From positions 1-64,000 of the forward strand of contig CAZYMI010000006.1 of NCBI GenBank assembly GCA_964648505.1: a DNA stretch of 64,000 bases. Reading direction: 5' to 3'. Positions 42,238-51,891 of the stretch are shown one piece after another. Within the stretch, counting starts at the first letter, position 1, and the number at the start of each line of letters is the position of its first letter. The position numbers and the translations under genes were made by a program. A model generated the notes under the pieces. It was given only the letters and a program-made list of their open reading frames with translations. It was not told the DNA's origin and did no database searches. The DNA is from CAZYMI01 sp964648505 (GTDB taxonomy: Bacteria > Pseudomonadota > Alphaproteobacteria > Micavibrionales > Micavibrionaceae).

Positions 42238-45200
42238 TTAAGCCGTTGCTATTGCGCTTGTAACCAAGTGCTGCACATGGTCATCAAAATTATCGTTAAT
42301 AGGCGTATTGTACGTTATAGAAGTTGAAGCTACAGCACTCACGACAGATGATGACGCTTGCGTATCGTTTGTTGTCGTCTGGGTAATGAAATTATTGATA
42401 CCCACCTGAAGATCATCATCAAATGAAATCACATCAGCCACGCCGCCCGCAATGGATGATTTTGCACTTGCAGTAGAAAGCGCTGTCGCAATCGTCTGCG
42501 CTTGCGCAACAGATTGCGTGCCTGCAAAAATACTCGTATCAACAACATTCGTGTTAATATTAATATTCGTGTTGGTATTCGTATTTGTGTTCACATTTGT
42601 TGATGTACCGAAACATCCGCAATCCCCATCATTTCTAACAGCAAAAGTTCCTGTAGCCACATCATGATCGCTATCACGCACTGAGTACGTAAAATAATCA
42701 ATATGCTGTCCTGTTTGGCCCGGATTAACGGTGTACTTATAATTACCATTGGATGCAATCTCAAGAACACCATATTGGCCAACAATCGTTGTTGCATGGC
42801 TTCCGGCGGGCACATTAAATGTAACGCCATTATACTGCACTTGGAATAAGGCATTTGCATTTACATCATTACCAATATGATCGTTAGCAACAATATTGCC
42901 ATAGATGCATTCGTAATGAAGTGCGTCAATATAATCACTGACAACAACAGGTGCGTCGTCTTTGACGCCGATGATCAGGTTTGCAGTGGCAAGATCGCCA
43001 TCGCAATCCACAACATCCACACAAAATGACAGGTTAATCACGTCATTCGCATTTGTTCCATCTGCATGATCAAGGGCACGGAACTGTCTGAAGCTATAAG
43101 CGCCCGCATTATCAATCGTCACTTCAAACACCGTCACGCCGCCCGCTGTACCAACATACTTGCCGCCCACAAGCGCCACGCTCACCGCAACGCCATTCGA
43201 TGTTAACGTACCGCCCTTAAGCGATCCCGATGCCACAAAACCCGTAAACCCTTGCGGCGCCACTGTAAAGTAAGTCGAACCCGCACCATCTGTGCCATAT
43301 GATCCATTGAATGTTCCGCTCACCATATTGCTCAGCGTTGTCTCATCCACCATGTTCAAGGTATTGGTCGCTGATGGCGCACCGTCAGACACGCTCAGTG
43401 TCAGGGTCGCTGTATCAACATCACCATCAAAATCACGCAAAGTATAGCTAAAGCTATCTGTGCCATTTGCATGATTGTTCGCAACATAACTATAAGCACC
43501 ATTAGCCGCAATCGTCAGAACGCCATGGCTGCCTGTAACCACCAGATTACCCGATGCAGGAACTGTATGATCCACACCGCCAACTGTCACTTTGCTGATC
43601 GTGTTACCAACATCGTTCGATACATCATCATTGCTCAGCACATTGCCGGCTACCTGTGGGGCGCAGCCCGTCACAGATCCAACATCCGCACGCGCATCAA
43701 CACCATCATCCCGCACTGTAACAACAATCGCGCCGGCATCCGTATCACCATCCGCATCCGTAATTAATGTACCGAAGTTCAGGTTGATCGCATCATTCGC
43801 ATTCGTCCCATCCGCATGATCAAGCGGTCTGTTCAAGGTGAAGCTGTACGTCCCGTTCGTATTCACCACAAGGGTAAACACCGTCACGCCGCCCGCTGTA
43901 CCCGTATAGGTATTCCCCGCAAGCGCTACGCTCACCGGAACGCCGCCCGATGTTAAAGCGCCGCCCAGTAATGACCCGCCCGACGTAAAATTATTCACAG
44001 CCGCAATCGATCCCGTCGTCCCCTGGCCATCTGTGCCATAGTTAAAGCTATAGCTGCCATTCACTGTAATCGGTCCCAACCCCGTCTCATCAACACTTGA
44101 ACTCGCATCCCCAATAACAGGAAGGCCATCCGCTGTTGTAAATGAAACTGTCGCGCTTGATGTATCGCCATCCCCATCACGCAAAGTATAGGTGAAGCTG
44201 TCCGTCCCCGTTACTCCATTTGTTGCGGCATAGCTGTAGGTCCCGTTCGGATTGATCGTCAATACACCAAACGCGCCGTTGATCACAGTCGCACCTGTTA
44301 CGTTCGTAACAGCATTACTGCCAAAGCGTATCCCCGATACAACATTGCTGATATCGTTCGATATATCATCATTGCTCAGCACATTGCCAACAGCCAGATT
44401 CGTGACACCATTCACAACGCCAACGTCATTCACCGCAACAGGTGCGTCGTCTTTGACGCCGATGATCAGGTTTGCAGTGGCAAGATCGCCATCGCAATCC
44501 ACAACATCCACACAAAATGACAGGTTAATCACGTCATTCGCATTTGTTCCATCTGCATGATCAAGGGCACGGAACTGTCTGAAGCTATAAGCGCCCGCAT
44601 TATCAATCGTCACTTCAAACACCGTCACGCCGCCCGCTGTACCAACATACTTGCCGCCCACAAGCGCCACGCTCACCGCAACGCCATTCGATGTTAACGT
44701 ACCGCCCTTAAGCGATCCCGATGCCACAAAACCCGTAAACCCTTGCGGCGCCACTGTAAAGTAAGTCGAACCCGCACCATCTGTGCCATATGATCCATTG
44801 AATGTTCCGCTCACCATATTGCTCAGCGTTGTCTCATCCACCATGTTCAAGGTATTGGTCGCTGATGGCGCACCGTCAGACACGCTCAGTGTCAGGGTCG
44901 CTGTATCAACATCACCATCAAAATCACGCAAAGTATAGCTAAAGCTATCTGTGCCATTTGCATGATTGTTCGCAACATAACTATAAGCACCATTAGCCGC
45001 AATCGTCAGAACGCCATGGCTGCCTGTAACCACCAGATTACCCGATGCAGGAACTGTATGATCCACACCGCCAACTGTCACTTTGCTGATCGTGTTACCA
45101 ACATCGTTCGATACATCATCATTGCTCAGCACATTGCCGGCTACCTGTGGGGCGCAGCCCGTCACAGATCCAACATCCGCACGCGCATCAACACCATCAT

Positions 45201-48012
45201 CCCGCACTGTAACAACAATCGCGCCGGCATCCGTATCACCATCCGCATCCGTAATTAATGTACCGAAGTTCAGGTTGATCGCATCATTCGCATTCGTCCC
45301 ATCCGCATGATCAAGCGGTCTGTTCAAGGTGAAGCTGTACGTCCCGTTCGTATTCACCACAAGGGTAAACACCGTCACGCCGCCCGCTGTACCCGTATAG
45401 GTATTCCCCGCAAGCGCTACGCTCACCGGAACGCCGCCCGATGTTAAAGCGCCGCCCAGTAATGACCCGCCCGACGTAAAATTATTCACAGCCGCAATCG
45501 ATCCCGTCGTCCCCTGGCCATCTGTGCCATAGTTAAAGCTATAGCTGCCATTCACTGTAATCGGTCCCAACCCCGTCTCATCAACACTTGAACTCGCATC
45601 CCCAATAACAGGAAGGCCATCCGCTGTTGTAAATGAAACTGTCGCGCTTGATGTATCGCCATCCCCATCACGCAAAGTATAGGTGAAGCTGTCCGTCCCC
45701 GTTACTCCATTTGTTGCGGCATAGCTGTAGGTCCCGTTCGGATTGATCGTCAATACACCAAACGCGCCGTTGATCACAGTCGCACCTGTTACGTTCGTAA
45801 CAGCATTACTGCCAAAGCGTATCCCCGATACAACATTGCTGATATCGTTCGATATATCATCATTGCTCAGCACATTGCCAACAGCCAGATTCGTGACACC
45901 ATTCACAACGCCAACGTCATTCACCGCAACAGGTGCGTCGTCTATCACATTAATTGTGATTGTTGTATTTGCAACGTCACCGTCGCTATCTGTGCCTTGA
46001 ACACCAAACACAAGATTAATTGCATCGTTGGGATTGGAAGCATCCGCATGATCAAGTGGTCTTGCTTGCGAAAATGTATAAGCGCCATTCGCATTAATCG
46101 TAATTGTAAATACTGTCTGGCCACCGGCTGTGCCTGTGTAGGTGTTTCCAGACTGGGTAACAATAACGGCAACACCATTTGATGTCAGGGCCGCACCTGT
46201 TGAACCATTAAAGCTAAACGATCCGTTGGCGACAAAAACGCCAGGACCATCTTGACCAAAAGTACCCGAAACTGTGCCTGTTAAAGTTGCAGGCTGACCC
46301 GCTGTTTCATCCACAACGTTAATCGCAGGAGTTAATGTTGGTACGTCATCTTGCGTGATCACAAGCGTTACTTGCTGTGATGTGTTTGCGTCATTGTTTA
46401 AAAGATTTGGTTCCATACCCGATGTGTTCACTTCACGCACATAGGAGGTTACGGTCAGATTATAAGTACCAACCGATCCGTCTGTTGTATTCAGCCTCAA
46501 TCCTGAAAGCTGATCTTGGGTTAAAACCCAGCTACCATCTTGCTGTAAAATCCCAGCAGAAAGGGTAACGCCAACCGGAACCCCGGTGATGACAACGCGG
46601 ATAATTTCTTCTGATCCATCTGTATCGGTTACGGCTGTTGTGATCGGAAAATTGATCATCATGCCTTCTTCAATTGTCAGATTTGAAACGGTTAGTGTTG
46701 GCGCATCAGCAACTGCATCGATACAAACATCAAATGTTGCCTGTTGCGCTGACGTAAGATTACTTGAAGCCGTTACAGTTAAAACAGGGCTGTCTACATC
46801 AGAATTTGCAGGGGGACTGAGCAAAAGATCGCCTGTAAAGTTCTGGCCTGCTGGTAGAGTAATTGTCCAAGTACCGTTGGCTGCATCATAAGTGCCGTTT
46901 GTATTTAAAACCGTCCAGCCTGATGGAATACCTGAAATTGTAACAGTCAGAATTTCAGCCGGGTTACCATTTGTCAGCGCGATATTAAAAGGAACTGTGG
47001 CAACGTTATCTTCTTCTATACAAATACTTTCAACTGTAATCGTTGGCGGCGTGAGAACAGGAGGAGGAGGAACAACAACTGTGGTTTGCTGAGACTGGCC
47101 AAGAATTGGCGGCACAAAAGGAGGTGCACCATTCAGATCCGTTGGCGCAATAGGGCCAAGAGGATTTAACCCACCAAGGGCGATTACATCACGATCACTT
47201 GAGTATCCGTAACCACGATTTGGGCCACCGCCTGCATCGCCGCCTGCGGCCGGTTCAATATTCGCAAGGCTTTCAGCCGCCGATGCCAATTGATCACCAC
47301 CAGAAGCCGTTTCAATTTGCGCTACTTTCGTCGCAATTTTCGACTGAACAACAGGGGTTTCATCGCCCGCAGCCGGTTCAATCGCTGACGCAGCTAAAGC
47401 CGCAAGCTTTGGCATATCAACTGCGCAAGCAGCTGTGATCAAAGAATTTGAATCAACAACTGTACCATCTGCTAAAGTTAAAGCTGGCGGCAATTCGCCT
47501 GCTGTCACAGCAGCATAGTCGCGCAAAATCATGATCCCGCCATTACGGAATGACAAAATTAAATTATCGCCATCAATTGTTTTGCCGACCTGGTCAATAT
47601 CAAAATTAACCAGGTAATTCATGCCCGGTTCCATAACGACTTCTTTTGTCGCATTGGCTGTTGGAGCATTGAGCGCGATTTCATTGTCATTTGCTGATCG
47701 GTCTTCAAAACGACCCGCCATCGATTTTACAAGATTGATTAAGCTAAATCCTTCAGGGCCGGCTTTGTCATCGAGTAAAAGAACGGCTGAGTCTTCTCCG
47801 CATATATCTTTGGAATTCACCAGATCTTTGAAGTTTTCGATCACGACAACCGAATTGTTGGAGAGTTTCAATTCCAGCGAACCGTCTGCACGGGGCGTTG
47901 CATTGATAATGTCACTGAGCTTAAAGCCAAATTGATGCGCCGTACCAGGTTCAAGCTTGATGCTTTGTGTCGTGCCTGAAGCGGGGGTGAGGATGGCGTT
48001 GGCAATAGACAT
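42238..48012 (-). CDS. Giant type I-secreted repeat protein, probable adhesin (1,924 aa)
   Basis: No signal peptide. Residues 1-200 hold two related modules (SIKLEPGTAHQFGFKLSDII and VVMEPGMNYLVNFDIDQVG). PAAG motifs lie at about 213-216 and 254-257, in an Ala-rich linker. A Gly/Pro-rich stretch (about 258-325) precedes a chain of Ig-like/VCBS/T1SS-143-type domains with repeated AVxNDVGVVNG, GNVLSNDDISND, GTDSFTYTLRDGDGD and PLDHADGTNANDAINL. Residues of about 696-1192 and 1193-1689 are the same 497 residues twice. An Asn/Thr linker (NTNTNTNTN) lies near 1,805-1,820 and a short acidic C-terminus follows. No RTX nonapeptides are visible. The adjacent TolC/HlyB/HlyD genes indicate export by type I secretion. 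Surface adhesion is inferred. Confidence 0.85.
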   Translation of the reverse strand: MSIANAILTPASGTTQSIKLEPGTAHQFGFKLSDIINATPRADGSLELKLSNNSVVVIENFKDLVNSKDICGEDSAVLLLDDKAGPEGFSLINLVKSMAGRFEDRSANDNEIALNAPTANATKEVVMEPGMNYLVNFDIDQVGKTIDGDNLILSFRNGGIMILRDYAAVTAGELPPALTLADGTVVDSNSLITAACAVDMPKLAALAASAIEPAAGDETPVVQSKIATKVAQIETASGGDQLASAAESLANIEPAAGGDAGGGPNRGYGYSSDRDVIALGGLNPLGPIAPTDLNGAPPFVPPILGQSQQTTVVVPPPPVLTPPTITVESICIEEDNVATVPFNIALTNGNPAEILTVTISGIPSGWTVLNTNGTYDAANGTWTITLPAGQNFTGDLLLSPPANSDVDSPVLTVTASSNLTSAQQATFDVCIDAVADAPTLTVSNLTIEEGMMINFPITTAVTDTDGSEEIIRVVITGVPVGVTLSAGILQQDGSWVLTQDQLSGLRLNTTDGSVGTYNLTVTSYVREVNTSGMEPNLLNNDANTSQQVTLVITQDDVPTLTPAINVVDETAGQPATLTGTVSGTFGQDGPGVFVANGSFSFNGSTGAALTSNGVAVIVTQSGNTYTGTAGGQTVFTITINANGAYTFSQARPLDHADASNPNDAINLVFGVQGTDSDGDVANTTITINVIDDAPVAVNDVGVVNGVTNLAVGNVLSNDDISNDISNVVSGIRFGSNAVTNVTGATVINGAFGVLTINPNGTYSYAATNGVTGTDSFTYTLRDGDGDTSSATVSFTTADGLPVIGDASSSVDETGLGPITVNGSYSFNYGTDGQGTTGSIAAVNNFTSGGSLLGGALTSGGVPVSVALAGNTYTGTAGGVTVFTLVVNTNGTYSFTLNRPLDHADGTNANDAINLNFGTLITDADGDTDAGAIVVTVRDDGVDARADVGSVTGCAPQVAGNVLSNDDVSNDVGNTISKVTVGGVDHTVPASGNLVVTGSHGVLTIAANGAYSYVANNHANGTDSFSYTLRDFDGDVDTATLTLSVSDGAPSATNTLNMVDETTLSNMVSGTFNGSYGTDGAGSTYFTVAPQGFTGFVASGSLKGGTLTSNGVAVSVALVGGKYVGTAGGVTVFEVTIDNAGAYSFRQFRALDHADGTNANDVINLSFCVDVVDCDGDLATANLIIGVKDDAPVAVNDVGVVNGVTNLAVGNVLSNDDISNDISNVVSGIRFGSNAVTNVTGATVINGAFGVLTINPNGTYSYAATNGVTGTDSFTYTLRDGDGDTSSATVSFTTADGLPVIGDASSSVDETGLGPITVNGSYSFNYGTDGQGTTGSIAAVNNFTSGGSLLGGALTSGGVPVSVALAGNTYTGTAGGVTVFTLVVNTNGTYSFTLNRPLDHADGTNANDAINLNFGTLITDADGDTDAGAIVVTVRDDGVDARADVGSVTGCAPQVAGNVLSNDDVSNDVGNTISKVTVGGVDHTVPASGNLVVTGSHGVLTIAANGAYSYVANNHANGTDSFSYTLRDFDGDVDTATLTLSVSDGAPSATNTLNMVDETTLSNMVSGTFNGSYGTDGAGSTYFTVAPQGFTGFVASGSLKGGTLTSNGVAVSVALVGGKYVGTAGGVTVFEVTIDNAGAYSFRQFRALDHADGTNANDVINLSFCVDVVDCDGDLATANLIIGVKDDAPVVVSDYIDALHYECIYGNIVANDHIGNDVNANALFQVQYNGVTFNVPAGSHATTIVGQYGVLEIASNGNYKYTVNPGQTGQHIDYFTYSVRDSDHDVATGTFAVRNDGDCGCFGTSTNVNTNTNTNTNININTNVVDTSIFAGTQSVAQAQTIATALSTASAKSSIAGGVADVISFDDDLQVGINNFITQTTTNDTQASSSVVSAVASTSITYNTPINDNFDDHVQHLVTSAIATA
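42945..44435 (-). repeat. Tandem repeat copy 2 (1,491 bp) in the giant protein gene
   Basis: The second copy, in reading direction, of an in-frame 1,491-bp unit. It begins at CAACAGGTGCGTCGTCT in plus orientation and looks identical to 44436-45926 at the lines compared. It encodes 497 residues made of four alternating Ig/VCBS-like domains. Confidence 0.95.
44436..45926 (-). repeat. Tandem repeat copy 1 (1,491 bp) in the giant protein gene
   Basis: The first copy in reading direction, adjacent to the other without a gap. A 17-bp piece of the unit is found again at 45927-45943, marking the junction through which the duplication could have formed. Confidence 0.95.
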
Positions 48013-48172
48013 AATGTTATTCTCCCTTTGAGACGATGGGCTTGAAACCCGTAAGTATTTAACAAAATATTAATGAGATCGCACTCTTTTTTAATTCATT
48101 ATTAACAAAAAGTCAATGTTTATGTTAAAGAGTATTCGATCGTGCTAATATAGCTCTCAAGTTCTGCTATCA

Positions 48173-49570
48173 TTATGAGGCTCCAATAAGTCGGTATTGA
48201 AGGGTTACATACTCCTCAAACCCCCATTTTCCGCCCTCGCGCCCGAAACCTGAATGCTTTATACCCCCAAAAGGGATCTGCGGCATGGCCAGCGATACCT
48301 CATTAACCCCGACCATTCCAAAGTCCAGACCGGCGCAAACCCTTTGTGCCCGCATTAGATCTTTAGTGAAAACATAGGCTGCAAGGCCATAAGGGGTTGA
48401 ATTAGCCCGCGCGATCACCTCTACTTCATCAAAAAAAGAAAACAAGGCTGCAACAGGCCCAAAGGTTTCCGCACAGGCTGGCAGCATATCATCGGCCATA
48501 TCAGCAAGAAGTGTAGGCTCAAAAAATGTCCCGCCTAAAACATGTTGTTTACCACCACATAAAATTTTTGCCCCACGCGCAACTGAATCCGTAATATGGC
48601 TTTTCACTTTCTCAATCGCCGCACTGTCTATAAGCGGCCCTATTTTAACGCCTTCTATATTTCCGGCACCTACTTTAAGAAAACCGATTTGTTTTTGCAG
48701 TTCAACCGCAAGGGCACTGTAAATTCCCGCCTGAACATAAATACGATTTGCTGAAACGCATGTCTGCCCAGCATTGCGGAATTTACTGGCTATTATTCCT
48801 GATGCTGCGTCTTGCACGTCACAATCATCAAAAATAATAAACGGTGCATTGCCACCAAGCTCTAAAGAAAGCTTTTTTAAAGTCGGGGCGCATTGGGCCA
48901 TCAGCAATTTGCCAATTTCTGTCGAGCCCGTAAAAGAAACCTTACGAATTCTATCATCAGCACATAGCACCTGACCGACAGCCTCAACATTTGATGCAGA
49001 ACTCGTTAAAAGAACAAGCACACTCATAGGTATATCGGCCTGATATGCTAAATCAACCAATGCTTTTGCAATCAAAGGCGTTTGTTCTGCCGGCTTTAGA
49101 ATAACGCTGCAACCAACCGCCAAAGCCGGGGCAATTTTACGCGTAACCATTGAGGCCGGAAAATTCCATGGTGTAATAGCCACAACCGGCCCAATCGGCT
49201 TTTTATCAATCATGGCTATTGTGTTTGGCCTTGAAGACGCAACCGTTTCACTTTTTAAGCTTTCTGAAGCATGATCAGCGCACCATTTTATGGTCGCAAC
49301 GCAGCCTGTTATTTCTGAATGCGCTTCTGGGATTGGCTTACCCTGCTCGGCTGACAAGAGCGCACAAAGCCGATCACTTTCCCGTTCAATAAAATCAGCC
49401 CAGCGCATCAATCGCGCGCAACGTTCTGATAAAGCAAGCCCCGACCAGACTGGAAACGATTTTGTAACTTTTTCTATAGCATGTGTGGCGTCTTCAGGCC
49501 CTGCATCAAGGATACTGCCAATACAAGATCCATCTGCTGGATTAAAAACCTGAAACTGTTTAGTTGTCAT
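48173..49570 (-). CDS. gabD: NAD(P)-dependent aldehyde dehydrogenase, succinate-semialdehyde type
   Basis: A 465-residue aldehyde dehydrogenase closest in pattern to succinate-semialdehyde dehydrogenase, the last step of the GABA shunt. Visible are PWNFPASMVTRKIAPALAVG, KPAEQTP, SFTGSTEIGKLL, the catalytic Glu in LELGGNAP, the catalytic Cys in FRNAGQTC and FGPVAALF. It diverges from tspO. No GABA transaminase gene is near, so the exact aldehyde is inferred from general likeness. Confidence 0.88.
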   Translation of the reverse strand: MTTKQFQVFNPADGSCIGSILDAGPEDATHAIEKVTKSFPVWSGLALSERCARLMRWADFIERESDRLCALLSAEQGKPIPEAHSEITGCVATIKWCADHASESLKSETVASSRPNTIAMIDKKPIGPVVAITPWNFPASMVTRKIAPALAVGCSVILKPAEQTPLIAKALVDLAYQADIPMSVLVLLTSSASNVEAVGQVLCADDRIRKVSFTGSTEIGKLLMAQCAPTLKKLSLELGGNAPFIIFDDCDVQDAASGIIASKFRNAGQTCVSANRIYVQAGIYSALAVELQKQIGFLKVGAGNIEGVKIGPLIDSAAIEKVKSHITDSVARGAKILCGGKQHVLGGTFFEPTLLADMADDMLPACAETFGPVAALFSFFDEVEVIARANSTPYGLAAYVFTKDLMRAQRVCAGLDFGMVGVNEVSLAMPQIPFGGIKHSGFGREGGKWGFEEYVTLQYRLIGAS

Positions 49571-49598
49571 CGATTGTTTTCAACGCTAATGATAAGAG

Positions 49599-50078
49599 AT
49601 GCGTCAACACTATAATCAGTATTTCCTGCTTCTTGCATTGATTCTTTTGATGCAAGCAATAAGTGGCATTATCGGGGTTTTCACCGCGCCTATCAATGAT
49701 ATTTGGTACGAAAGCTTAGCCAAATCATCGCTGACACCTGCTGGTTGGGTTTTTGGCGTTGTCTGGCCCCTGTTATACGCAATGATTGCCGTGGCCGGAT
49801 GGTTGATCTGGAAAAAACGTAACCACAAGGGCGCGTCTACGATCATCACCTTGTTTGTCATTCAGCTAGTTCTAAACTGGGGCTGGAGTTTTGTATTTTT
49901 TACGTTCCACCAGACTGCGCTTGGTTTGATTTGGATTATTACAATTCTAGTCATTGTTATTATTTTACTTTTAAAGCTGTATAAATTTTGTTTTCCTGCT
50001 TTTGGGCTGCTCGCGCCTTATGCGCTATGGCTTGGCTTTGCAAGCTACTTATCATTTATTATTTGGCTTCAGAATTAA
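49599..50078 (+). CDS. tspO: TspO/MBR family tryptophan-rich sensory protein
   Basis: A 159-residue membrane protein with five membrane segments. It has the family pattern WYESLAKSSLTPAGWVFGVVWPLLYAMIAVAGWLIWK, then LNWGWSFVFF and a Trp-rich C-terminus. Bacterial TspO binds porphyrins and in Rhodobacter tunes pigment and haem gene expression in response to oxygen. Length is normal. Its stop overlaps the convergent gene by 4 bp. Confidence 0.94.
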   Translation: MRQHYNQYFLLLALILLMQAISGIIGVFTAPINDIWYESLAKSSLTPAGWVFGVVWPLLYAMIAVAGWLIWKKRNHKGASTIITLFVIQLVLNWGWSFVFFTFHQTALGLIWIITILVIVIILLLKLYKFCFPAFGLLAPYALWLGFASYLSFIIWLQN

Positions 50079-50902
50079 TTGTAAATATAAGATAGCCTGC
50101 GTTTTGAAAAGTTCCACACTGGAAAGGCATGAGCCGTATAAGGCCCGTGCACAGTGACGCATGTTCCTGCTGAACGAAAAAGCGGTGTACATGATGTTCT
50201 TCCATTTATTCTTATGCGCCCGTCTTCAGGATCTAAACTGTTGCTAGTACTTAAAACATCAACATCAGTGTAAGGCGTGCCGTCTTGGTAATCTGGATCA
50301 TAGCGCTCAATATACACTCGCCTATAATCACAATGAGAATGCTGTGCTACAACCCCAAATTCATCTTTAAGATTTATACTTGAAAGTCTAAAAATTCGTC
50401 CATGGACAAATGATGCGCCAGATAAAAGTATGGAATTGTAAGCTTGCACACGCGCTTCAATAAAATATTTGAGATTAGATTGATTACTTAAATATTGTAA
50501 TCGATCTTCTAAATATTTACGCATGCGTTCTACAGCTGTTTTGCGTTCGTGATCAAAGTTTTTGTGGTTTCCGCTCAATAATATCGAGGTTAAAGTCTTA
50601 AGAATCCCCGGAAGTTTTCGTGCTCGCTTTATATCGGGACATTTTTCTAAACGAAAAGCTTCTGTCAGCATTGTAAAATCATCTTCACCAGCCTCAGTGA
50701 TTGCCCAGCGCGCAAATTCTTCCGCTTCCGGAATATTATCGCGCCGCCAAAGCCCAACGTAATTTTCTGCGTCAGGACGAAATGATAAGGCTGACGCATC
50801 ATCGCCACGCGTTTCCTTATAGGCATAACCCGCAGGCGGCATGATAAGTAAATCACGACTATCGCCATATAAAATACGCTCAGAAGCTATTAGATTTTTC
50901 AT
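50075..50902 (-). CDS. Uncharacterised protein, possibly DUF1826-like, 275 aa
   Basis: No confident family. The N-terminal pattern (ENYVGLWRRDNIPEAEEFARW) and a C-terminal His-rich strand region (VVAQHSHCDYRRVYIERYDP, then TCVTVHGPYTAHAFPVW) recall DUF1826 proteins, which often sit near zinc-related genes, but the match is weak. There is no signal peptide or membrane segment. It starts just before a 1-kb gene-poor stretch and converges on tspO with a 4-bp overlap. Confidence 0.6.
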   Translation of the reverse strand: MKNLIASERILYGDSRDLLIMPPAGYAYKETRGDDASALSFRPDAENYVGLWRRDNIPEAEEFARWAITEAGEDDFTMLTEAFRLEKCPDIKRARKLPGILKTLTSILLSGNHKNFDHERKTAVERMRKYLEDRLQYLSNQSNLKYFIEARVQAYNSILLSGASFVHGRIFRLSSINLKDEFGVVAQHSHCDYRRVYIERYDPDYQDGTPYTDVDVLSTSNSLDPEDGRIRINGRTSCTPLFRSAGTCVTVHGPYTAHAFPVWNFSKRRLSYIYN

Positions 50903-51443
50903 CTTGATCGAAGCCTATAAAATCTATTGAGCTTATGTCAATTAATTTACATGAGATGGATACAAAAAAACGTAATTTTATTGCTTTTTTAGGGGGTGGA
51001 TTCGTGGGCAGGCTGTGGATTGTTTTGTGTATTTTCTTAAAAAAACCTTGCCTGTCAAATTTATGGCAGCATGCTTTTTTATTTTTATTCTGCAACACAA
51101 CATCATCAAAAATCAGACAAAAAGACTCGACACAAAAAGCGCGGCCTGTCTTACTGTTCTTATCAAGCAACGTACAGATCAACATCGCAGATCGCCAAAG
51201 ATCGTTGTTTAAAGGTACCGGTTGGTCACTGGTGCCCGGTTTAAATAAATCACTTTCAGCTGACGGGCTGATAAATTTATTAAAGCTGAAGGGACAAGCG
51301 TTCCACCACCGGCCAAAAACAGACCCATATGACTCGTGGTCGTGCACGTAAAAACATTTGCAGGGTTTTGTTTTTGTCGAAAGCCGGAGGTGCTGGCAAG
51401 TTCCGAATTATCGGGAAGCTGTATAAACAGAATTCCAGCCCCG

Positions 51444-51698
51444 ATGCGTGGTGTGACACGCCACGATAAAGAAAGTGAACAGTCTTGGGACTTCGGGACT
51501 GTTCTGCGCCTCGGGCCGCAATCTGAAATGGTTGCGTGGGATGAAAAACCCGTATGCCAGGGGAAGAGTGATGAAGTCATGTGCGATGTGAGCCTTGGGC
51601 CCCTTGCCGGAAAGGGCAGCATCCTGCGGGACGCGTCTGGCAAGATTGACCCAAGTGATTTCCCAAACGGCCCCGGCTTTGTTCGCTTTATTCAGTAA
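51444..51698 (+). CDS. Possible gene or gene fragment, 84 aa
   Basis: This frame has a protein-like composition (RHDKESEQSWDFGTVLRLGP, then DVSLGPLAGKGSILRDASGK) with high GC in third positions. It has no recognised domain and no ribosome binding site. A second protein-like frame (51329-51469, ending KLYKQNSSPDAWCDTPR) overlaps its start in another phase. Together they could be one gene broken by a frameshift. The last codons lie within the terminator hairpin that follows. Confidence is low. Confidence 0.3.
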   Translation: MRGVTRHDKESEQSWDFGTVLRLGPQSEMVAWDEKPVCQGKSDEVMCDVSLGPLAGKGSILRDASGKIDPSDFPNGPGFVRFIQ

Positions 51699-51731
51699 TG
51701 AATATCGCACAGCAAAGCCGGGGTTTTTTAT
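51671..51731 (+). terminator. Terminator-like hairpin with long loop
   Basis: CCCCGGCTTTG (51671-51681) pairs perfectly with CAAAGCCGGGG (51713-51723) across a 31-base loop, then six T. It indicates that something on the plus strand in this region is transcribed and ends here. Confidence 0.75.
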
Positions 51732-51891
51732 TCCCCACAATCTGTACAAACATTCAACTTTTGACTTTTATCTTAAGTATAGGGTCTTCTTGCCTGCTCT
51801 TTTTTAGACTTGCCGACTGCATGCTCCGGTGTTTATAGCTATTGCTTAATGAGTTATAATTTTTCGAATCAGCATTAGCGGTAACTAATTT

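Larger units (their letters stand above)
50903..51891. other. Region of unclear coding content, GC-richer in the middle
   Basis: About 990 bp without a clear gene. Several overlapping open frames exist on both strands from about 50935 to 51700, and none is clearly best. The part 51200-51700 is visibly GC-richer than the surrounding DNA. It contains nested inverted repeats near 51243-51290 (AATAAAT/ATTTATT around CAGC/GCTG). It ends in a strong terminator-like hairpin. It may be a decayed or foreign gene or a structured RNA. Confidence 0.4.

Noticed and set aside
43471..46182. Open frames on the plus strand across the giant protein gene
   Set aside because: They are antisense shadows of the repeat protein; they occur in pairs 1,491 bp apart only because the coding strand is duplicated.
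51209..51643. A minus-strand frame of 144 codons in the GC-rich segment
   Set aside because: High Pro, Ser and Arg content typical of an antisense frame; the terminator lies on the plus strand. Not fully excluded.
51329..51731. RNase P RNA, tmRNA or 4.5S RNA in the GC-rich segment
   Set aside because: The conserved cores of these RNAs that I know were looked for on both strands and not found.
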